From positions 41,289 through 105,288 of the forward strand of contig JBNLAT010000005.1 in NCBI GenBank assembly GCA_050302275.1: DNA of 64,000 bases, written 5' to 3'. A model generated the notes under the pieces. The model worked only from the letters and a program-made list of their open reading frames with translations, did not search any database and was not told the origin of the DNA. The stretch is from JAPHTQ01 sp050302275 (GTDB lineage: Bacteria > Pseudomonadota > Gammaproteobacteria > Thiohalomonadales > Thiohalomonadaceae). The position numbers were made by a program, and so were the translations under genes. This document shows positions 52,601 to 61,069 of this stretch, piece by piece. The first letter of the stretch is position 1; each line of letters starts with the position of its first letter.

Positions 52601-52654
52601 TCCCAGAAAGAGGGGCAGCAAAAACCGCAGCAAGAATAGACTTACTCTGCTCAT
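49625..52654 (-). CDS. Multidomain sensor: PhnD-like / PAS / GAF / PAS / HD-GYP
   Basis: A 1009-aa membrane sensor. After the signal peptide (~25 aa) comes a PhnD-like periplasmic substrate-binding domain (about 27-290; TVAIGVLAKRGEERTLDRW, FVLANPAIYVELESRYG), a membrane helix (about 310-332), a coiled coil, a PAS domain (about 365-490), a GAF domain (about 520-660), a second PAS (about 680-800) and an HD-GYP phosphodiesterase domain (about 815-1000; HDIGKISVP and HHERLDGSGYP). It probably lowers c-di-GMP in answer to an extracellular ligand. Confidence 0.9.
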   Translation of the reverse strand: MSRVSLFLLRFLLPLFLGLSWGVQAAETVAIGVLAKRGEERTLDRWQPMADYLSREIPGYHFVLKPLDFVEINKAVEQASVDFVLANPAIYVELESRYGAGRIVTMRNRNGHRGYTVFGGVIFTRADNQSINTIEDIKGKNFAAVKENSFGGYLMARREMERAGVVPGEDTGLVFSGTHDAVVYSVLRGLTDAGTVRTDTLERMQAEGKINMAELKVINPQSLPSFTYVCSTRLYPEWPFAKLKHTSDELSHAVASALLLLPPDGAVSRTAMIAGWTVPGNYQPVHDLMRELYIGPYAELGHITFADLIHHYWHWVLLTILVLTLSLTTAGYVTRLNLRLREAEGELIGARDHLAEKVRERTEELEESHRRLERISRDWNDAFDAISDPIFIHDREMRIVQANPAYCERAGHTLEEMLDQPYYHFFPCMEWPLSGCINEPEEFQNEGTELCLENGEVFVSRSFGIRRVDNTIEHAIHILEDVTAQRRAEAEMQRLNRALRTLSLCNTTLVHAEQEQALMDDICRVLTDQGGYRFAWVGYAETGEKHAIRPVAHAGADEKLLARINECVSGKDRDAPSFYALQHSEVVVLRDLTADSEQFKVWREAAYAAGYSAAIILPLASHGEVIGVISIFSLESNAFDEAEIRLLKEMAGDLAFGIHTLRSRAARQQAEVALKHTEERYEELYENAPNAYASISMEDGQLVQFNQALCEMLGYSREEMMGRSVFDLYTDGDAGLDRAKEIFSKLKEGHGVRDEELQMRNAAGKPVWVSLTVEAVQDEDGHITESRAMMIDITERKHADEERGKFAEHLQRSLMQTIRAIALTIEKRDPYTSGHQERVAELAVRIGGELGLNEKELEGIRLGALIHDIGKISVPAEILSRPGKLEPEMYSIIKTHPRSGYEIIGGIDFPWPLAEMVLQHHERLDGSGYPEGRKGDDILFDAKILMVADVVEAMASHRPYRAALGLDKALEEIKLNRGKLYDEQVVDACLKIFADPQSMAAWIEAVQVH

Positions 52655-52775
52655 AAACTCGACACCACGGGGTCAGAATTCAATCCACGCTGACGCCCCA
52701 CCTCCCCGGCGGGGCATCACCTTACAAACTATAGCGGCAATAAACAGAAAAATCCCTTTATTATTCGCCTGTTGC

Positions 52776-55046
52776 CTAGCCGTTACTTACCCGTGTTTTG
52801 ATGCTGTCGATCAGCGCCACGATCCTGTCGGACAGCGGTTCGACCTTGATGTACTCATTTTCCGCCTCTTCGATCTTACCGCTCTCTTTCAGTTCGATAA
52901 TCCGCTGAATCAGCGCGTGGATCTCGGCATGAGGCTGCCGTACCTGCTCCATTTCAGGCAGGTGGCCGAAGGAATCAAGGCCTTCACTGTAGTACCACTT
53001 ACCGAAAGCACACTCGTGATCGGAAACGGCCTGTTGCCGTGTCAGTTCGGAGCGACCATCAAGGAACCCACGCAATTTTACCTTCCAGGAAAGGTGCGCC
53101 ACCTTGGCTCTTTCCAGATCGATCATCAGCTGCTTGTGTCCCAGATTAAACTGCCCGACCACACCCAACAGTTCTTCCGAGAGTTGAACCAGGGTTTCGC
53201 TTTCCTGAGACAGTACCGCCGATTCAGTTGTGGTTTGCATGGTCACTTCGTTGATTCGGCTGATATTACGGTTGATCTCATCGGCTACGGCACTCTGCTC
53301 TTCAGAGGCTGTGGCAATCTGGGTGTTCATGGCGTTGATGGTATCCACCGCCTGGAGAATCGCATCCAGTGCCTGACCTGCATTGCCTGCCTGTTCCACG
53401 GAAACCACGGTGCTCTGCCGTCCTTCTTCGATAACCCCGACCGCCTCACGGGCACTGCCCTGCAGACCTTCAATCATGGCGCGGATCTCTTCGGTAGAAC
53501 TCTGGGTGCGTTGAGCCAGGGTGCGTACTTCGTCGGCGACCACAGCGAAACCACGCCCCTGCTCGCCGGCACGCGCCGCCTCAATCGCGGCGTTGAGCGC
53601 CAGCAGGTTGGTCTGTTCGGCAATACCGACGATGACGTCCAGCACGCTACCGATGCGTTGACTGTCATCGTTAACCCGGGCGATCACCTCGGCAATACGT
53701 TCCATCTCTGAGGCCACGTCGTTAATCGCCTGCACTGTGCGCCCAACTACCTGCTTGCCCTTGGCGGTATCCTGATCCGCCTGGCTGGCCGCCTCAGCTG
53801 CCAGCGAGGTATTGCTTGCCACCTCATGCACTGTTGCCGACATCTCGTTGACCGCCGCTGCTATCTGCTCGGTCTCACGCTGCTGCTGCAACATACCGTG
53901 GTGAGTCTTTTCCGCACCGGCAGAGAAATTCTCCACCGCAGGTGCCAGACGGGTCGCGGCTACTGCCACCTGTTCCACCGTGTCACGGATGCGCTCAATG
54001 AAACGATTAAAGGCGCGGCCCAGGCGGGCGGTTTCGTCCGACCCTTCATCGGGTAGATGGACGTCGAGATTACCGTCACCCTCGGCGATATCCTCGAATG
54101 AGAGGGTGACACGGCGGATCGGCGCGACAATGCCACGTGCCAGCAGCATACTCATCACGACACCGATGAGCGTACCCAGTAAACCGAGGCCCAGCATAAT
54201 AGTCCGCATCGAGCTAATCGCACCGCTGAAATAACTGCGGTTAGCAACGATCTCTACGACACCGATGGGGTTGCCGGAGTAGTCGGCAATCGAACGGGCC
54301 ATGATCGCAACCGGTACACCACTGGCCTCGCCCTGCAGGAATTCCACCTCACCACGCATCGCCTTATCCATCTGCGCCTTGCTCAGCAGTGTCTTCTCTT
54401 TGAGGGTGGTACCGAAGGTATCGAACTTGCCCTCACGATCCAGGTGCAGCGCCACATCCACGCCGTACTGTTTTTTGAACTCATCGAAAAAGGCCTGACC
54501 GAAGGACATACCGAACTCCACCGAGCCGATATGTTTACCTTCGTTGAAGACCGGGACGATACCGCGAATACCCAAACCGGCCACCCCGACTTCGAGGCCG
54601 CTTACCGGTGCCCGAGTGTCATTGGTCGCCACCACCGTCTTACGGAAGGAGGACAGGTCGTCGCCATACTTGGCCAGTTTGTGTACACGTAAGAATGAGG
54701 TGGCGGGAGGAGTGTGAAATTGGAACTGGCGAACCGCGAGTTCCTCTTTCAGATCCTTAAAACCGGGGCCGAACATCTGTGTCAGTGTCTCCCGGTCCCC
54801 GGCAGCGAAAGCCTGTTGTACCCTGGGAATGGAAGCAACCAGTAATGCCATAGAGTGTGCCCTGCTTCCTTCGGCGCTTAGCCGACCCATGAGCATTTCC
54901 TGATACTGATCGAGCTGACGCTGTTCAGTCTCCCGCAGGGTCTCCTCCATACGTATGTTCGCCACCAGGACTATCACCGCAACGATAGTCACCACTAACG
55001 CGACCGTGGCGAGGCCGAAGCGCCAGGAGATGGACAAATTTTTCAT
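52776..55046 (-). CDS. Methyl-accepting chemotaxis protein with CZB domain
   Basis: A 756-aa chemoreceptor. N-terminal membrane helix (about 9-30), periplasmic Cache-like domain (about 31-278), second helix (about 279-300), HAMP (about 301-355), MCP signalling domain with the tip IVGIAEQTNLLALNAAIEAARAGEQGRGFAVVADEVR, split across about 470-500, and a C-terminal zinc-binding CZB domain (about 640-730; HLSWKVKLRGF, HECAFGKWYY, HAEIHALI). CZB senses zinc or hypochlorous acid. CheA contact is kept. Confidence 0.93.
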   Translation of the reverse strand: MKNLSISWRFGLATVALVVTIVAVIVLVANIRMEETLRETEQRQLDQYQEMLMGRLSAEGSRAHSMALLVASIPRVQQAFAAGDRETLTQMFGPGFKDLKEELAVRQFQFHTPPATSFLRVHKLAKYGDDLSSFRKTVVATNDTRAPVSGLEVGVAGLGIRGIVPVFNEGKHIGSVEFGMSFGQAFFDEFKKQYGVDVALHLDREGKFDTFGTTLKEKTLLSKAQMDKAMRGEVEFLQGEASGVPVAIMARSIADYSGNPIGVVEIVANRSYFSGAISSMRTIMLGLGLLGTLIGVVMSMLLARGIVAPIRRVTLSFEDIAEGDGNLDVHLPDEGSDETARLGRAFNRFIERIRDTVEQVAVAATRLAPAVENFSAGAEKTHHGMLQQQRETEQIAAAVNEMSATVHEVASNTSLAAEAASQADQDTAKGKQVVGRTVQAINDVASEMERIAEVIARVNDDSQRIGSVLDVIVGIAEQTNLLALNAAIEAARAGEQGRGFAVVADEVRTLAQRTQSSTEEIRAMIEGLQGSAREAVGVIEEGRQSTVVSVEQAGNAGQALDAILQAVDTINAMNTQIATASEEQSAVADEINRNISRINEVTMQTTTESAVLSQESETLVQLSEELLGVVGQFNLGHKQLMIDLERAKVAHLSWKVKLRGFLDGRSELTRQQAVSDHECAFGKWYYSEGLDSFGHLPEMEQVRQPHAEIHALIQRIIELKESGKIEEAENEYIKVEPLSDRIVALIDSIKTRVSNG

Positions 55047-55669
55047 GCAAAGATACTCCTTGGTTAAAACTGATTAGTGGCGTATCCATAACGCGTCTGG
55101 CCAGCAGCCATGCCGCCTCCCTGACCTGTCACGCACTATGCTGTGCAATCGCAAAGCCGGAAACACTCCTGCTTTCGGGCGAAAAAACGGTGGTGTGAGT
55201 CCCGCCAGACTGTTTTAACGGCAGAGAGCGCGGGATCTTGACTGTGATTCGGGGGCCACAGGCAAAAACATACAAGGATTCTATTTGCATATTGGAAAAT
55301 TCGATGTTGTTGCTGTGGGCATTCATGATGCTAACGGGTATCGTGTCTTCTGTGTGGACGACAGGTAAAGTCGTAGTCGTATAGTCAACTTTACCGATTA
55401 TTTTCCTGCATTCATGACAACATAATTTGGAAGATTGCCATCTCTTCTAAATTCAACTGCTGGTAATAATTATAGTTAACACTGGAGAGAACGCCGCGCT
55501 ATCGCGGCAAAATCCGCAACAGCGGAACGGCAACCACGAACAGACTTCATTTACTCCCTCTGAGTAATTCGCGCCCCTTCCACAGGGGCGTTTTTTTGTC
55601 CAGTTTTCTTTGCAATTTCCGCGGGTTATAGTATCTATTGATAGCAGACACGGGTAACGGGAAATCATA
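55047..55669. other. 623-base intergenic region upstream of motA
   Basis: Divergent region between the chemoreceptor and motA. The left half shows nothing clear; the right half carries the candidate structured RNA at about 55470-55597. No credible ORF. Confidence 0.5.
55470..55597 (+). ncRNA. Candidate structured RNA or motA leader attenuator
   Basis: Four hairpins in a row: GCCGCG/CGCGGC (55493-55508), TCCGC/GCGGA (55513-55526), TACTC/GAGTA (55552-55566) and an intrinsic terminator CGCCCC/GGGGCG with T7 (55572-55597). No ORF precedes the terminator on the + strand, and upstream genes point the other way, so a non-coding transcript must end there. It may be an sRNA or an attenuator/riboswitch of motAB. 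Confidence 0.5.
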
Positions 55670-56479
55670 GTGGATATCGCAACACTTATTGGCCTGCTCG
55701 GCGGCATGGCACTGGTGGCCTCGGCCATCATCCTCGGTGGCAGTGCACTGATGTTCGTCAGCATTCCCTCCCTGATGATCGTGGTCGGCGGCGCAACGGC
55801 TGCAACCCTGATTAAATTTTCACTCAGCCACTTCATCAACAGTATCAAGGTCGCCTTTCATGCTTTCCGCTTCAAAACCTCGACTCCCGAAGAACTGATT
55901 CTGACCGCCAATGAACTGGCCGATATCAGTCGCAAGAAGGGGGTGCTGGCGTTGGACAGTTACGAAACTCCTGACCCCTTCCTATCCCGCGGTGTACAGA
56001 TGCTGGCCGACGGCTACAAACCCGACTTCATCAGTAAGGCTCTGAAGGAGGATATGGAGCAGAGTCTGGAACGACACATGGTGGGACAGAAAATTTTCCG
56101 TGCTCTGGGAGAGTCGGCGCCCGCCTTCGGTATGATCGGTACCCTGATCGGTCTGGTACAGATGCTCAACACCCTTTCCGATCCGCAAAGCATCGGCCCG
56201 GCCATGGCGGTGGCACTGCTAACCACCCTTTACGGCGCGCTCATCGCCAACCTGATTGCCCTACCTATCGCCGACAAACTGGAGCTACGCAGCAACCAGG
56301 AGGTCGCCAACCAACAACTGATCATCGAGATCATTACCTGCATTCAACAAGGCCACAGTCCACGCCTGATGGACGAGGTACTGGAGGCCTATCTACCGCA
56401 CAGCAAACGAGCCATCCTGCAACAGGAAGCGGAAGAAGCTGCTGCCGCAGGTGGTACCGAGAGTAATGGCCAAGCGTAA
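55670..56479 (+). CDS. Flagellar motor stator protein MotA/PomA
   Basis: A 269-aa inner-membrane stator subunit starting at GTG 55670. Four helices; MVGQKIFRALGESAPAFGMIGTLIGLVQML is the conserved third-fourth helix block (in part ESAPAFGMIGTLIG), and the cytoplasmic loop carries the charged residues that touch FliG (KGVLALDSYETPDPFLSRG). Overlaps motB by 14 bases. Resembles PomA (Na+-driven) in the GMIGTLIGLV segment; the ion is not certain. Confidence 0.93.
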   Translation: MDIATLIGLLGGMALVASAIILGGSALMFVSIPSLMIVVGGATAATLIKFSLSHFINSIKVAFHAFRFKTSTPEELILTANELADISRKKGVLALDSYETPDPFLSRGVQMLADGYKPDFISKALKEDMEQSLERHMVGQKIFRALGESAPAFGMIGTLIGLVQMLNTLSDPQSIGPAMAVALLTTLYGALIANLIALPIADKLELRSNQEVANQQLIIEIITCIQQGHSPRLMDEVLEAYLPHSKRAILQQEAEEAAAAGGTESNGQA

Positions 56480-57296
56480 AGAACAGGCCGCCGCAGGCGC
56501 CCCGGCATGGATGGTCACTTTTGCTGACCTGATGTCGTTGATGCTGACCTTTTTCGTCCTGCTGCTTTCTATGTCAACCACCGACGTAGTGAAATACAAA
56601 CAGGCCCTGATGTCGATCAAAGAGGCCTTTTCTGATCCGATGAACGGTTACCTGACAGGTTCGGGAAAAATTATCGGTGACAGAGGAGTGATTGAGATAC
56701 CCACTCCCGAGGTTATTCCGCAGCCGGAACAGATCGAACAGGAGCCTAAAGAAGAGCCGAAGATTGAACCCTCCAAACCGAATCAGAAAGTGGTCGACGC
56801 AACCGATCACCTCTACCAGACACTCAAGGGTGAAATGCAGAAAGAGATTACTGCCGAATCGATCGAGCTGAACAAATATGAAGACAAGATCGTCATCCGC
56901 TTTCAGGAGACCATCTCCTTCGATGTGGCCAGTGCACAGCTGCGTGAGAATTTCCTGCCGATCCTGGATCGGGTTAGCCAGACCCTGAGTGATATCGACG
57001 GCAGCATTCTGGTGGTCGGCCATACCGACGATGTCCCGATCACCACCGCTCGCTTCCGTTCCAACTGGGATCTTTCATCAGCTCGTGCCGCCTCGGTGGT
57101 GCAGCGGATGATTAAGGTCGGCAGGCTGCCGCCCAATCACATCATCGCTTCAGGACGTGCCGATTCAGTACCGCTGGTACCCAACGACACACTCGCAAAT
57201 CGGGCCAAAAACCGTCGCGTGGAAATTGTGGTGACGCTTGGGGATCTGACTCAGGCGGGCGAGGCGCCGTTACCGACTACACCACCGCCTCAATAG
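56466..57296 (+). CDS. Flagellar motor stator protein MotB/PomB
   Basis: A 276-aa protein starting at ATG 56466 within the motA end. A single N-terminal helix (WMVTFADLMSLMLTFFVLLLS) with the ion-binding Asp in FADLMSLML, a linker rich in Glu/Pro, and an OmpA-like peptidoglycan-binding domain (about 145-265; VVGHTDDVPI, RSNWDLSSARAASV, NRRVEIVV). It anchors the stator. The PomA-like partner suggests PomB. The tail overlaps the converging trmO gene by 20 bases. Confidence 0.93.
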   Translation: MAKRKEQAAAGAPAWMVTFADLMSLMLTFFVLLLSMSTTDVVKYKQALMSIKEAFSDPMNGYLTGSGKIIGDRGVIEIPTPEVIPQPEQIEQEPKEEPKIEPSKPNQKVVDATDHLYQTLKGEMQKEITAESIELNKYEDKIVIRFQETISFDVASAQLRENFLPILDRVSQTLSDIDGSILVVGHTDDVPITTARFRSNWDLSSARAASVVQRMIKVGRLPPNHIIASGRADSVPLVPNDTLANRAKNRRVEIVVTLGDLTQAGEAPLPTTPPPQ

Positions 57297-57978
57297 CCAA
57301 TACTTCGGCGACTCCGTCGCGGACACGGAAGCGCACGTTAAAATCGTAGAGATTAACACCGTACTCACGCCCCTCTTCCACCTGATAGGCAGGGCGCGGA
57401 TCGTGGGCCAACACGCCACGGATCAATGTCTGTAAGCGTGGGTAACTACCTTCCAGTTCCCTACAGTGTGCATCTGCCTGCGCAGTAAAGATCACTTCCA
57501 GCTGTTCCTCGGGCGCCGCATCGGCAAAGCCACCGCGAGCATCAGAAATACTGTCGGCATAGGGAACATAGGGTTTGATGTCGAGCACCGGCGTACCATC
57601 CAGCAGATCTACACCCTTTATCCGCAGCTCGACCTTGCCTTCAAGACACTCGATACCCGTCAGTTCCACCACGGAAAGCCCGATGGGATTGGGTCGATGG
57701 GTAGAACGGCTGGCAAAGACGCCGACCCGTTCGTTGCCACCCAGCCGCGGCGGACGCACCATCGGCTTCCATTCACTGCGCTTAACACCGTGGAAAACGA
57801 AACTAATCCAGATATGCGAAAAACCTTCCAGGCCTATCACTGCCTCGGGACGGTTATAGGGCGACAACAGCTCCAGCGTGGCTTCTGCCTCGACCAGCCC
57901 GGGCTGACGTGGAATACCGAACTTCTCCCGATAAGGGGAGTGGATGATACCGATAGTCTTGAACTGGAAAGTTTGCAT
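57277..57978 (-). CDS. trmO: tRNA (t6A37) N6-methyltransferase TrmO/TsaA
   Basis: A 233-aa SAM-dependent enzyme of the TsaA family that methylates t6A37 of threonine tRNAs. The N-terminal part (TIGIIHSPYREKFGIPRQPGL) and the RPPRLGG, GVFASRSTHRPNPIGLSVVEL block (near residues 85-105) plus LLDGTPVLDIKPYVPY are diagnostic. C-terminal ~80 residues form the second small domain. Convergent with motB, tails overlapping. Confidence 0.95.
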   Translation of the reverse strand: MQTFQFKTIGIIHSPYREKFGIPRQPGLVEAEATLELLSPYNRPEAVIGLEGFSHIWISFVFHGVKRSEWKPMVRPPRLGGNERVGVFASRSTHRPNPIGLSVVELTGIECLEGKVELRIKGVDLLDGTPVLDIKPYVPYADSISDARGGFADAAPEEQLEVIFTAQADAHCRELEGSYPRLQTLIRGVLAHDPRPAYQVEEGREYGVNLYDFNVRFRVRDGVAEVLAIEAVV

Positions 57979-58080
57979 TACTGGAGATTAATGCAAAGCC
58001 TGTATCAACGGAAAGGGCTCAGACGAAATGACTCGCGCCCAATCAGGCAGGAAATGTTTTGAGAGGGGTATTGAAAACAA

Positions 58081-58112
58081 CCATATGGGGATGAAGAACT
58101 ATCCCCATATGG
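58081..58112. terminator. Perfect 12-bp hairpin after the 53-aa gene
   Basis: CCATATGGGGAT/ATCCCCATATGG with an 8-base loop, 19 bases beyond the stop of the small minus-strand gene. On the minus strand TTGTTTTC follows. It is probably its terminator or a stabilising structure. Confidence 0.75.
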
Positions 58113-58130
58113 TCGTCACATCCGCAAAAA

Positions 58131-58292
58131 TCAGGGACGCTTGGGAGTGCTGTACGGTACTTCTTTCTGGAAAGCTTCCCAGGTAGTTTTGTAACCTACG
58201 AAACCTTTTTCGTTCGGTTCCATTTGGGTAGTAGTTAGAAAACGGGATTTACCCTCAGGAACTTTCGGTCTAGTGCTAGCATGTCCGCTCAT
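58131..58292 (-). CDS. Small 53-aa protein, unknown
   Basis: A 53-codon gene starting ATG 58292 (AGGTGA upstream), ending TGA 58131. The product is polar and basic with aromatic clusters (GFVGYKTTWEAFQ), Pro-rich ends (TRPKVPEGK, YSTPKRP) and no Cys or membrane segment. An extended -10-like TATACT (58389-58384, minus strand) and a perfect hairpin downstream frame it as a single transcript. Codon use looks coding. No family is recognised. Confidence 0.75.
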   Translation of the reverse strand: MSGHASTRPKVPEGKSRFLTTTQMEPNEKGFVGYKTTWEAFQKEVPYSTPKRP

Positions 58293-58671
58293 AAGTCACC
58301 TTTTTCTTCGCTGCCGCGACCGCCACTGCAAGGACTCGCAGTTGAAAACGTTCACGACAAAACAATTCGTAAATGCAGGCCAAAGTATAACAGAAAGGGT
58401 TAGGTCGGCAGCAACTCCCTGTACCGCTTGAACTTTTTATGGCGCGATAAATGATTATTTATCTACCTGAAACAGCAGCATTTCCAGCGCCGAATATCAT
58501 TAACAAGGCATTCCTATTAATTAAACATATCCAAACATAAATCATAATTATGAACGTAGCAGTTGCCCAGCCTGCTGCCTGTTATGAAAGGATATTTCTC
58601 CTGATTTTCGCGCCAAATTACTTTAAAATCAGCCACTTCTTTTCTCGAGCTCAAGCTGAGGACACATTCGC
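58293..58671. other. 379-base intergenic region
   Basis: AT-rich divergent region between the 53-aa gene and the YCII-like gene. A TATACT element on the minus strand is the only promoter-like signal noted. Confidence 0.45.
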
Positions 58672-59016
58672 ATGCCGCAATATATCTTTGTATACCTTGG
58701 GGGCGAACACCCTACCGACCCGGCAAAAATGCAAAAGCATCTGGAAAAATATCAGCAGTGGCTGGTATCGCTTGGCGATGCCGTGGTCAGCCCGGCAATC
58801 CCCTTCAAGGACACCCATACAGTGCAGGCAGATGGCTCGGCCTCTCAGGGCAGCATTTCCGCCATGTCCGGGATGAGTATTATGAATATGAACTCCATGG
58901 AGGAAGCGGTGGCCGCCGCAAAATCCTGTCCTTTCCTGGAGATCAACGGCGCCCTGGAAGTCTCCGAACTGATCCAGATGTCCGGTGAAGCCCCGGAAAG
59001 TGAAACGGTTAACTAG
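58672..59016 (+). CDS. YCII-like (YciI/DGPF) domain protein
   Basis: A 114-aa protein with the YCII fold: MPQYIFVYLGG at the start, MQKHLEKYQQWLVSLGDAVVSPAIPF in the middle (conserved W and DG/GD region) and SMEEAVAAAKSCPFLEINGALEVSEL at the end. A His/Asp catalytic pair found in some YciI enzymes is not clear here. It starts a run of four + strand genes with short gaps (20, 19, 13 bases), probably one operon. Confidence 0.82.
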   Translation: MPQYIFVYLGGEHPTDPAKMQKHLEKYQQWLVSLGDAVVSPAIPFKDTHTVQADGSASQGSISAMSGMSIMNMNSMEEAVAAAKSCPFLEINGALEVSELIQMSGEAPESETVN

Positions 59017-59036
59017 CGTCCTGCTGAATACTGGCA

Positions 59037-60074
59037 GTGGAATTCGTCTGCTACACCGATTGGGCTCAACTACCTGAGGGTACCCATGCCCTGTTGGCGC
59101 AGACTGCAAAAGAGAGTGTTTTCTTTTCGCGTCCCTGGTTTGAAAACCTGCTCCGCAATGCACCGGAGGATTGCCACGGGATCTTGCTGGCCTGCGTGGT
59201 GGAAGGCGATGAACTCCTCGCCCTTCTGCCACTGAAGAAAAAAAGCGATGCGCACTGGTATGCGCTGACCAATTTGTACTCCTCACTGTATACCCTGCTG
59301 CTTGCCAACAATCGGCAACAGGAAGTGGTGGAGTATCTGGTGCAGGGATTAATCCAGCTGCAATTTTCTTCCCTGCGCCTGGACCCCGTTGCCACCGATG
59401 ACCCGAATCTGCAGCAGTTCCAGCAGGCCATGGAAGCTTCGGGCATTGCCTGCCAGCGAACGTTTCGTTTCTATAACTGGATTCACCGCACCCATGGAGA
59501 GACGTTCGATGATTACCTGGCAGCCCGGCCGACCAGAGTACGCAATACCCTGGCACGTAAAGCGCGCAAACTGGAACGCGAGTATGGTTACAGCATACGT
59601 CTATTCATCGATAATGAGCTGCCACTGGCGCTGGCCGACTACACCGCGGTTTATAACCGAAGCTGGAAGGCCAATGAGCTCTATGGCGACTTTATCGACG
59701 GTCTGGCACGTAGTCTGTCGCAACCAGGGTGGTTACGTTTGGCGATCCTTTATGTGGATGAGAAGCCGGTTGCCGCACAGTTCTGGTTTGTGGTGCATGG
59801 CAAGGCCAGCATCTTCAAACTGGTCTATGACGAGCAGTGGCGACAATATTCTCCCGGTTCGATTCTGACCAGTTATTTGATGAAGCACGTCATCGATATC
59901 GACAAGGTCGAGGAGATTGATTTCCTCACCGGGAATGATGCTTATAAACAGGAGTGGATGTCAGAACGCAGGGAGCGCAGCACGCTGTACTGTATCAACC
60001 AGACTGATTCGAAGCACAAAGGAAACCGGTTATTAAACTGGTTTCGTGGCCTTTTCAATAAAAGAGACAGATAA
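59037..60074 (+). CDS. GNAT-type acyltransferase (BioF2-like/FemAB-like)
   Basis: A 345-aa protein starting at GTG 59037. Residues about 150-300 carry an Acetyltransf_6 (BioF2-like) domain: VRNTLARKARKLERE, the CoA-binding region near LAILYVDEKPVAAQFWFVVHGKASIFKLVYDEQWRQYSPGSILTSYLM (parts PVAAQFWF; SPGSILTSYLM) and IDFLTGNDAYKQEWM. Relatives make cell-envelope or polysaccharide modifications. Second in the operon. Confidence 0.82.
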   Translation: MEFVCYTDWAQLPEGTHALLAQTAKESVFFSRPWFENLLRNAPEDCHGILLACVVEGDELLALLPLKKKSDAHWYALTNLYSSLYTLLLANNRQQEVVEYLVQGLIQLQFSSLRLDPVATDDPNLQQFQQAMEASGIACQRTFRFYNWIHRTHGETFDDYLAARPTRVRNTLARKARKLEREYGYSIRLFIDNELPLALADYTAVYNRSWKANELYGDFIDGLARSLSQPGWLRLAILYVDEKPVAAQFWFVVHGKASIFKLVYDEQWRQYSPGSILTSYLMKHVIDIDKVEEIDFLTGNDAYKQEWMSERRERSTLYCINQTDSKHKGNRLLNWFRGLFNKRDR

Positions 60075-60093
60075 ATATTAAGGGTATAAAGAG

Positions 60094-60408
60094 ATGCAGC
60101 TAGAAACTGATATCGAGAAGTTCGAAAAATACCAGCAGGTTTTGATCCGGGAGATCATTGAGCAGATCCGCTTCAAGCTTGCGGCCGCAGGTTTTCGCAG
60201 TCATAACCTGCGCGAAGTTACCGGCGAGATCGCCTTCAGTGTCGCCAGCACGATCGATGACATGGCCAAGATTGAATTTGAAGGTGAAGCGATCAAACCC
60301 TATCTCACCTTTAGAACCGACGATACACAACTGATTGATTGCGGCGAGAATTCCTATATGAACGAATTTGTTGCCAATTTAATCCACGACGTTTTCAGTA
60401 ACGAATGA
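60094..60408 (+). CDS. Conserved-type hypothetical protein
   Basis: A 104-aa soluble protein with a helical N-terminus (IREIIEQIRFKLAAAGFRSHNLREVTGEIAFS) and a beta-strand part. The layout (helical segment, then strands, ending in VANLIHDVFSNE) has no name to me. Third in the operon. Confidence 0.6.
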   Translation: MQLETDIEKFEKYQQVLIREIIEQIRFKLAAAGFRSHNLREVTGEIAFSVASTIDDMAKIEFEGEAIKPYLTFRTDDTQLIDCGENSYMNEFVANLIHDVFSNE

Positions 60409-60421
60409 GCCCAGGTTAACC

Positions 60422-61060
60422 ATGAAGCTGATCCAGAAACACCTGTTCAAGGGAACGCAGCAATTCGAGATCGTTGACGATCAGGTTGTCGTGCGCAGCA
60501 AGGCACCGTTCAAGGATGAAGAGATCCTGGCGGTAATGCTGACGGTATTGAATCCGGAGCCGGTGATCAGCCGCTCATCCCTGGATTTCACCAGCCGGGT
60601 CAACGGTGAAACCCTGCTCTCCTTCTATTTGGGTAAACCGAATGCGCAGGAATTCAACGCCTTTGTCGGCGCATTAAAGCAGAAAGCACTGGCAGAATAT
60701 CAGGCATTCGCCGGCTTGAAGTCTACCGACCCTACAGCAGGACTCCCGGGAAATGTGCATGAGGAACCACCGGCCTTTGATGACCCGCATATGGATCTGC
60801 CGCTAAAGGTCACAAAGGATATCAACCCTGTCAGGCTCGACGAGGCGATTCAGATGCTAAAGCAATATCTGAGCGCTGATGAGATCGGAGATTTTGTGGC
60901 GATACTGGAAGCGCTGCAGGCGGAACCGGAAAACGAAACCCTGCAAACTCAGGTCCAGACTGCCTTTAACAAGTTGGGCCCATCGCAGGGTGCGGTACTT
61001 ACTTATGCGCCCTACGTAGGCATCTTAATGTCCGCAAACCGGGTCGGCTCCCCATATTAG
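60422..61060 (+). CDS. Hypothetical protein
   Basis: A 212-aa soluble protein. The N-terminal ~95 residues are beta-rich (FEIVDDQVVVRSKAPFKDEEILAV; VISRSSLDFTSRVNGETLLSFYLG) and could be a PH- or photoactive-like domain; the second half (about 130-190) is helical (LDEAIQMLKQYLSADEIGDFVAILEAL). Last in the run; a nested palindrome follows the stop by 10 bases. Confidence 0.6.
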   Translation: MKLIQKHLFKGTQQFEIVDDQVVVRSKAPFKDEEILAVMLTVLNPEPVISRSSLDFTSRVNGETLLSFYLGKPNAQEFNAFVGALKQKALAEYQAFAGLKSTDPTAGLPGNVHEEPPAFDDPHMDLPLKVTKDINPVRLDEAIQMLKQYLSADEIGDFVAILEALQAEPENETLQTQVQTAFNKLGPSQGAVLTYAPYVGILMSANRVGSPY

Positions 61061-61069
61061 GAAATCCGC

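Noticed and set aside
52530..53711. A 393-codon + strand frame across the end of the HD-GYP gene and the chemoreceptor gene
   Set aside because: It crosses two well-supported genes on the other strand and its product shows no family pattern.
55129..55326. A 65-codon minus-strand frame between the chemoreceptor and motA
   Set aside because: No ribosome site, no family, and odd composition; treated as non-coding.
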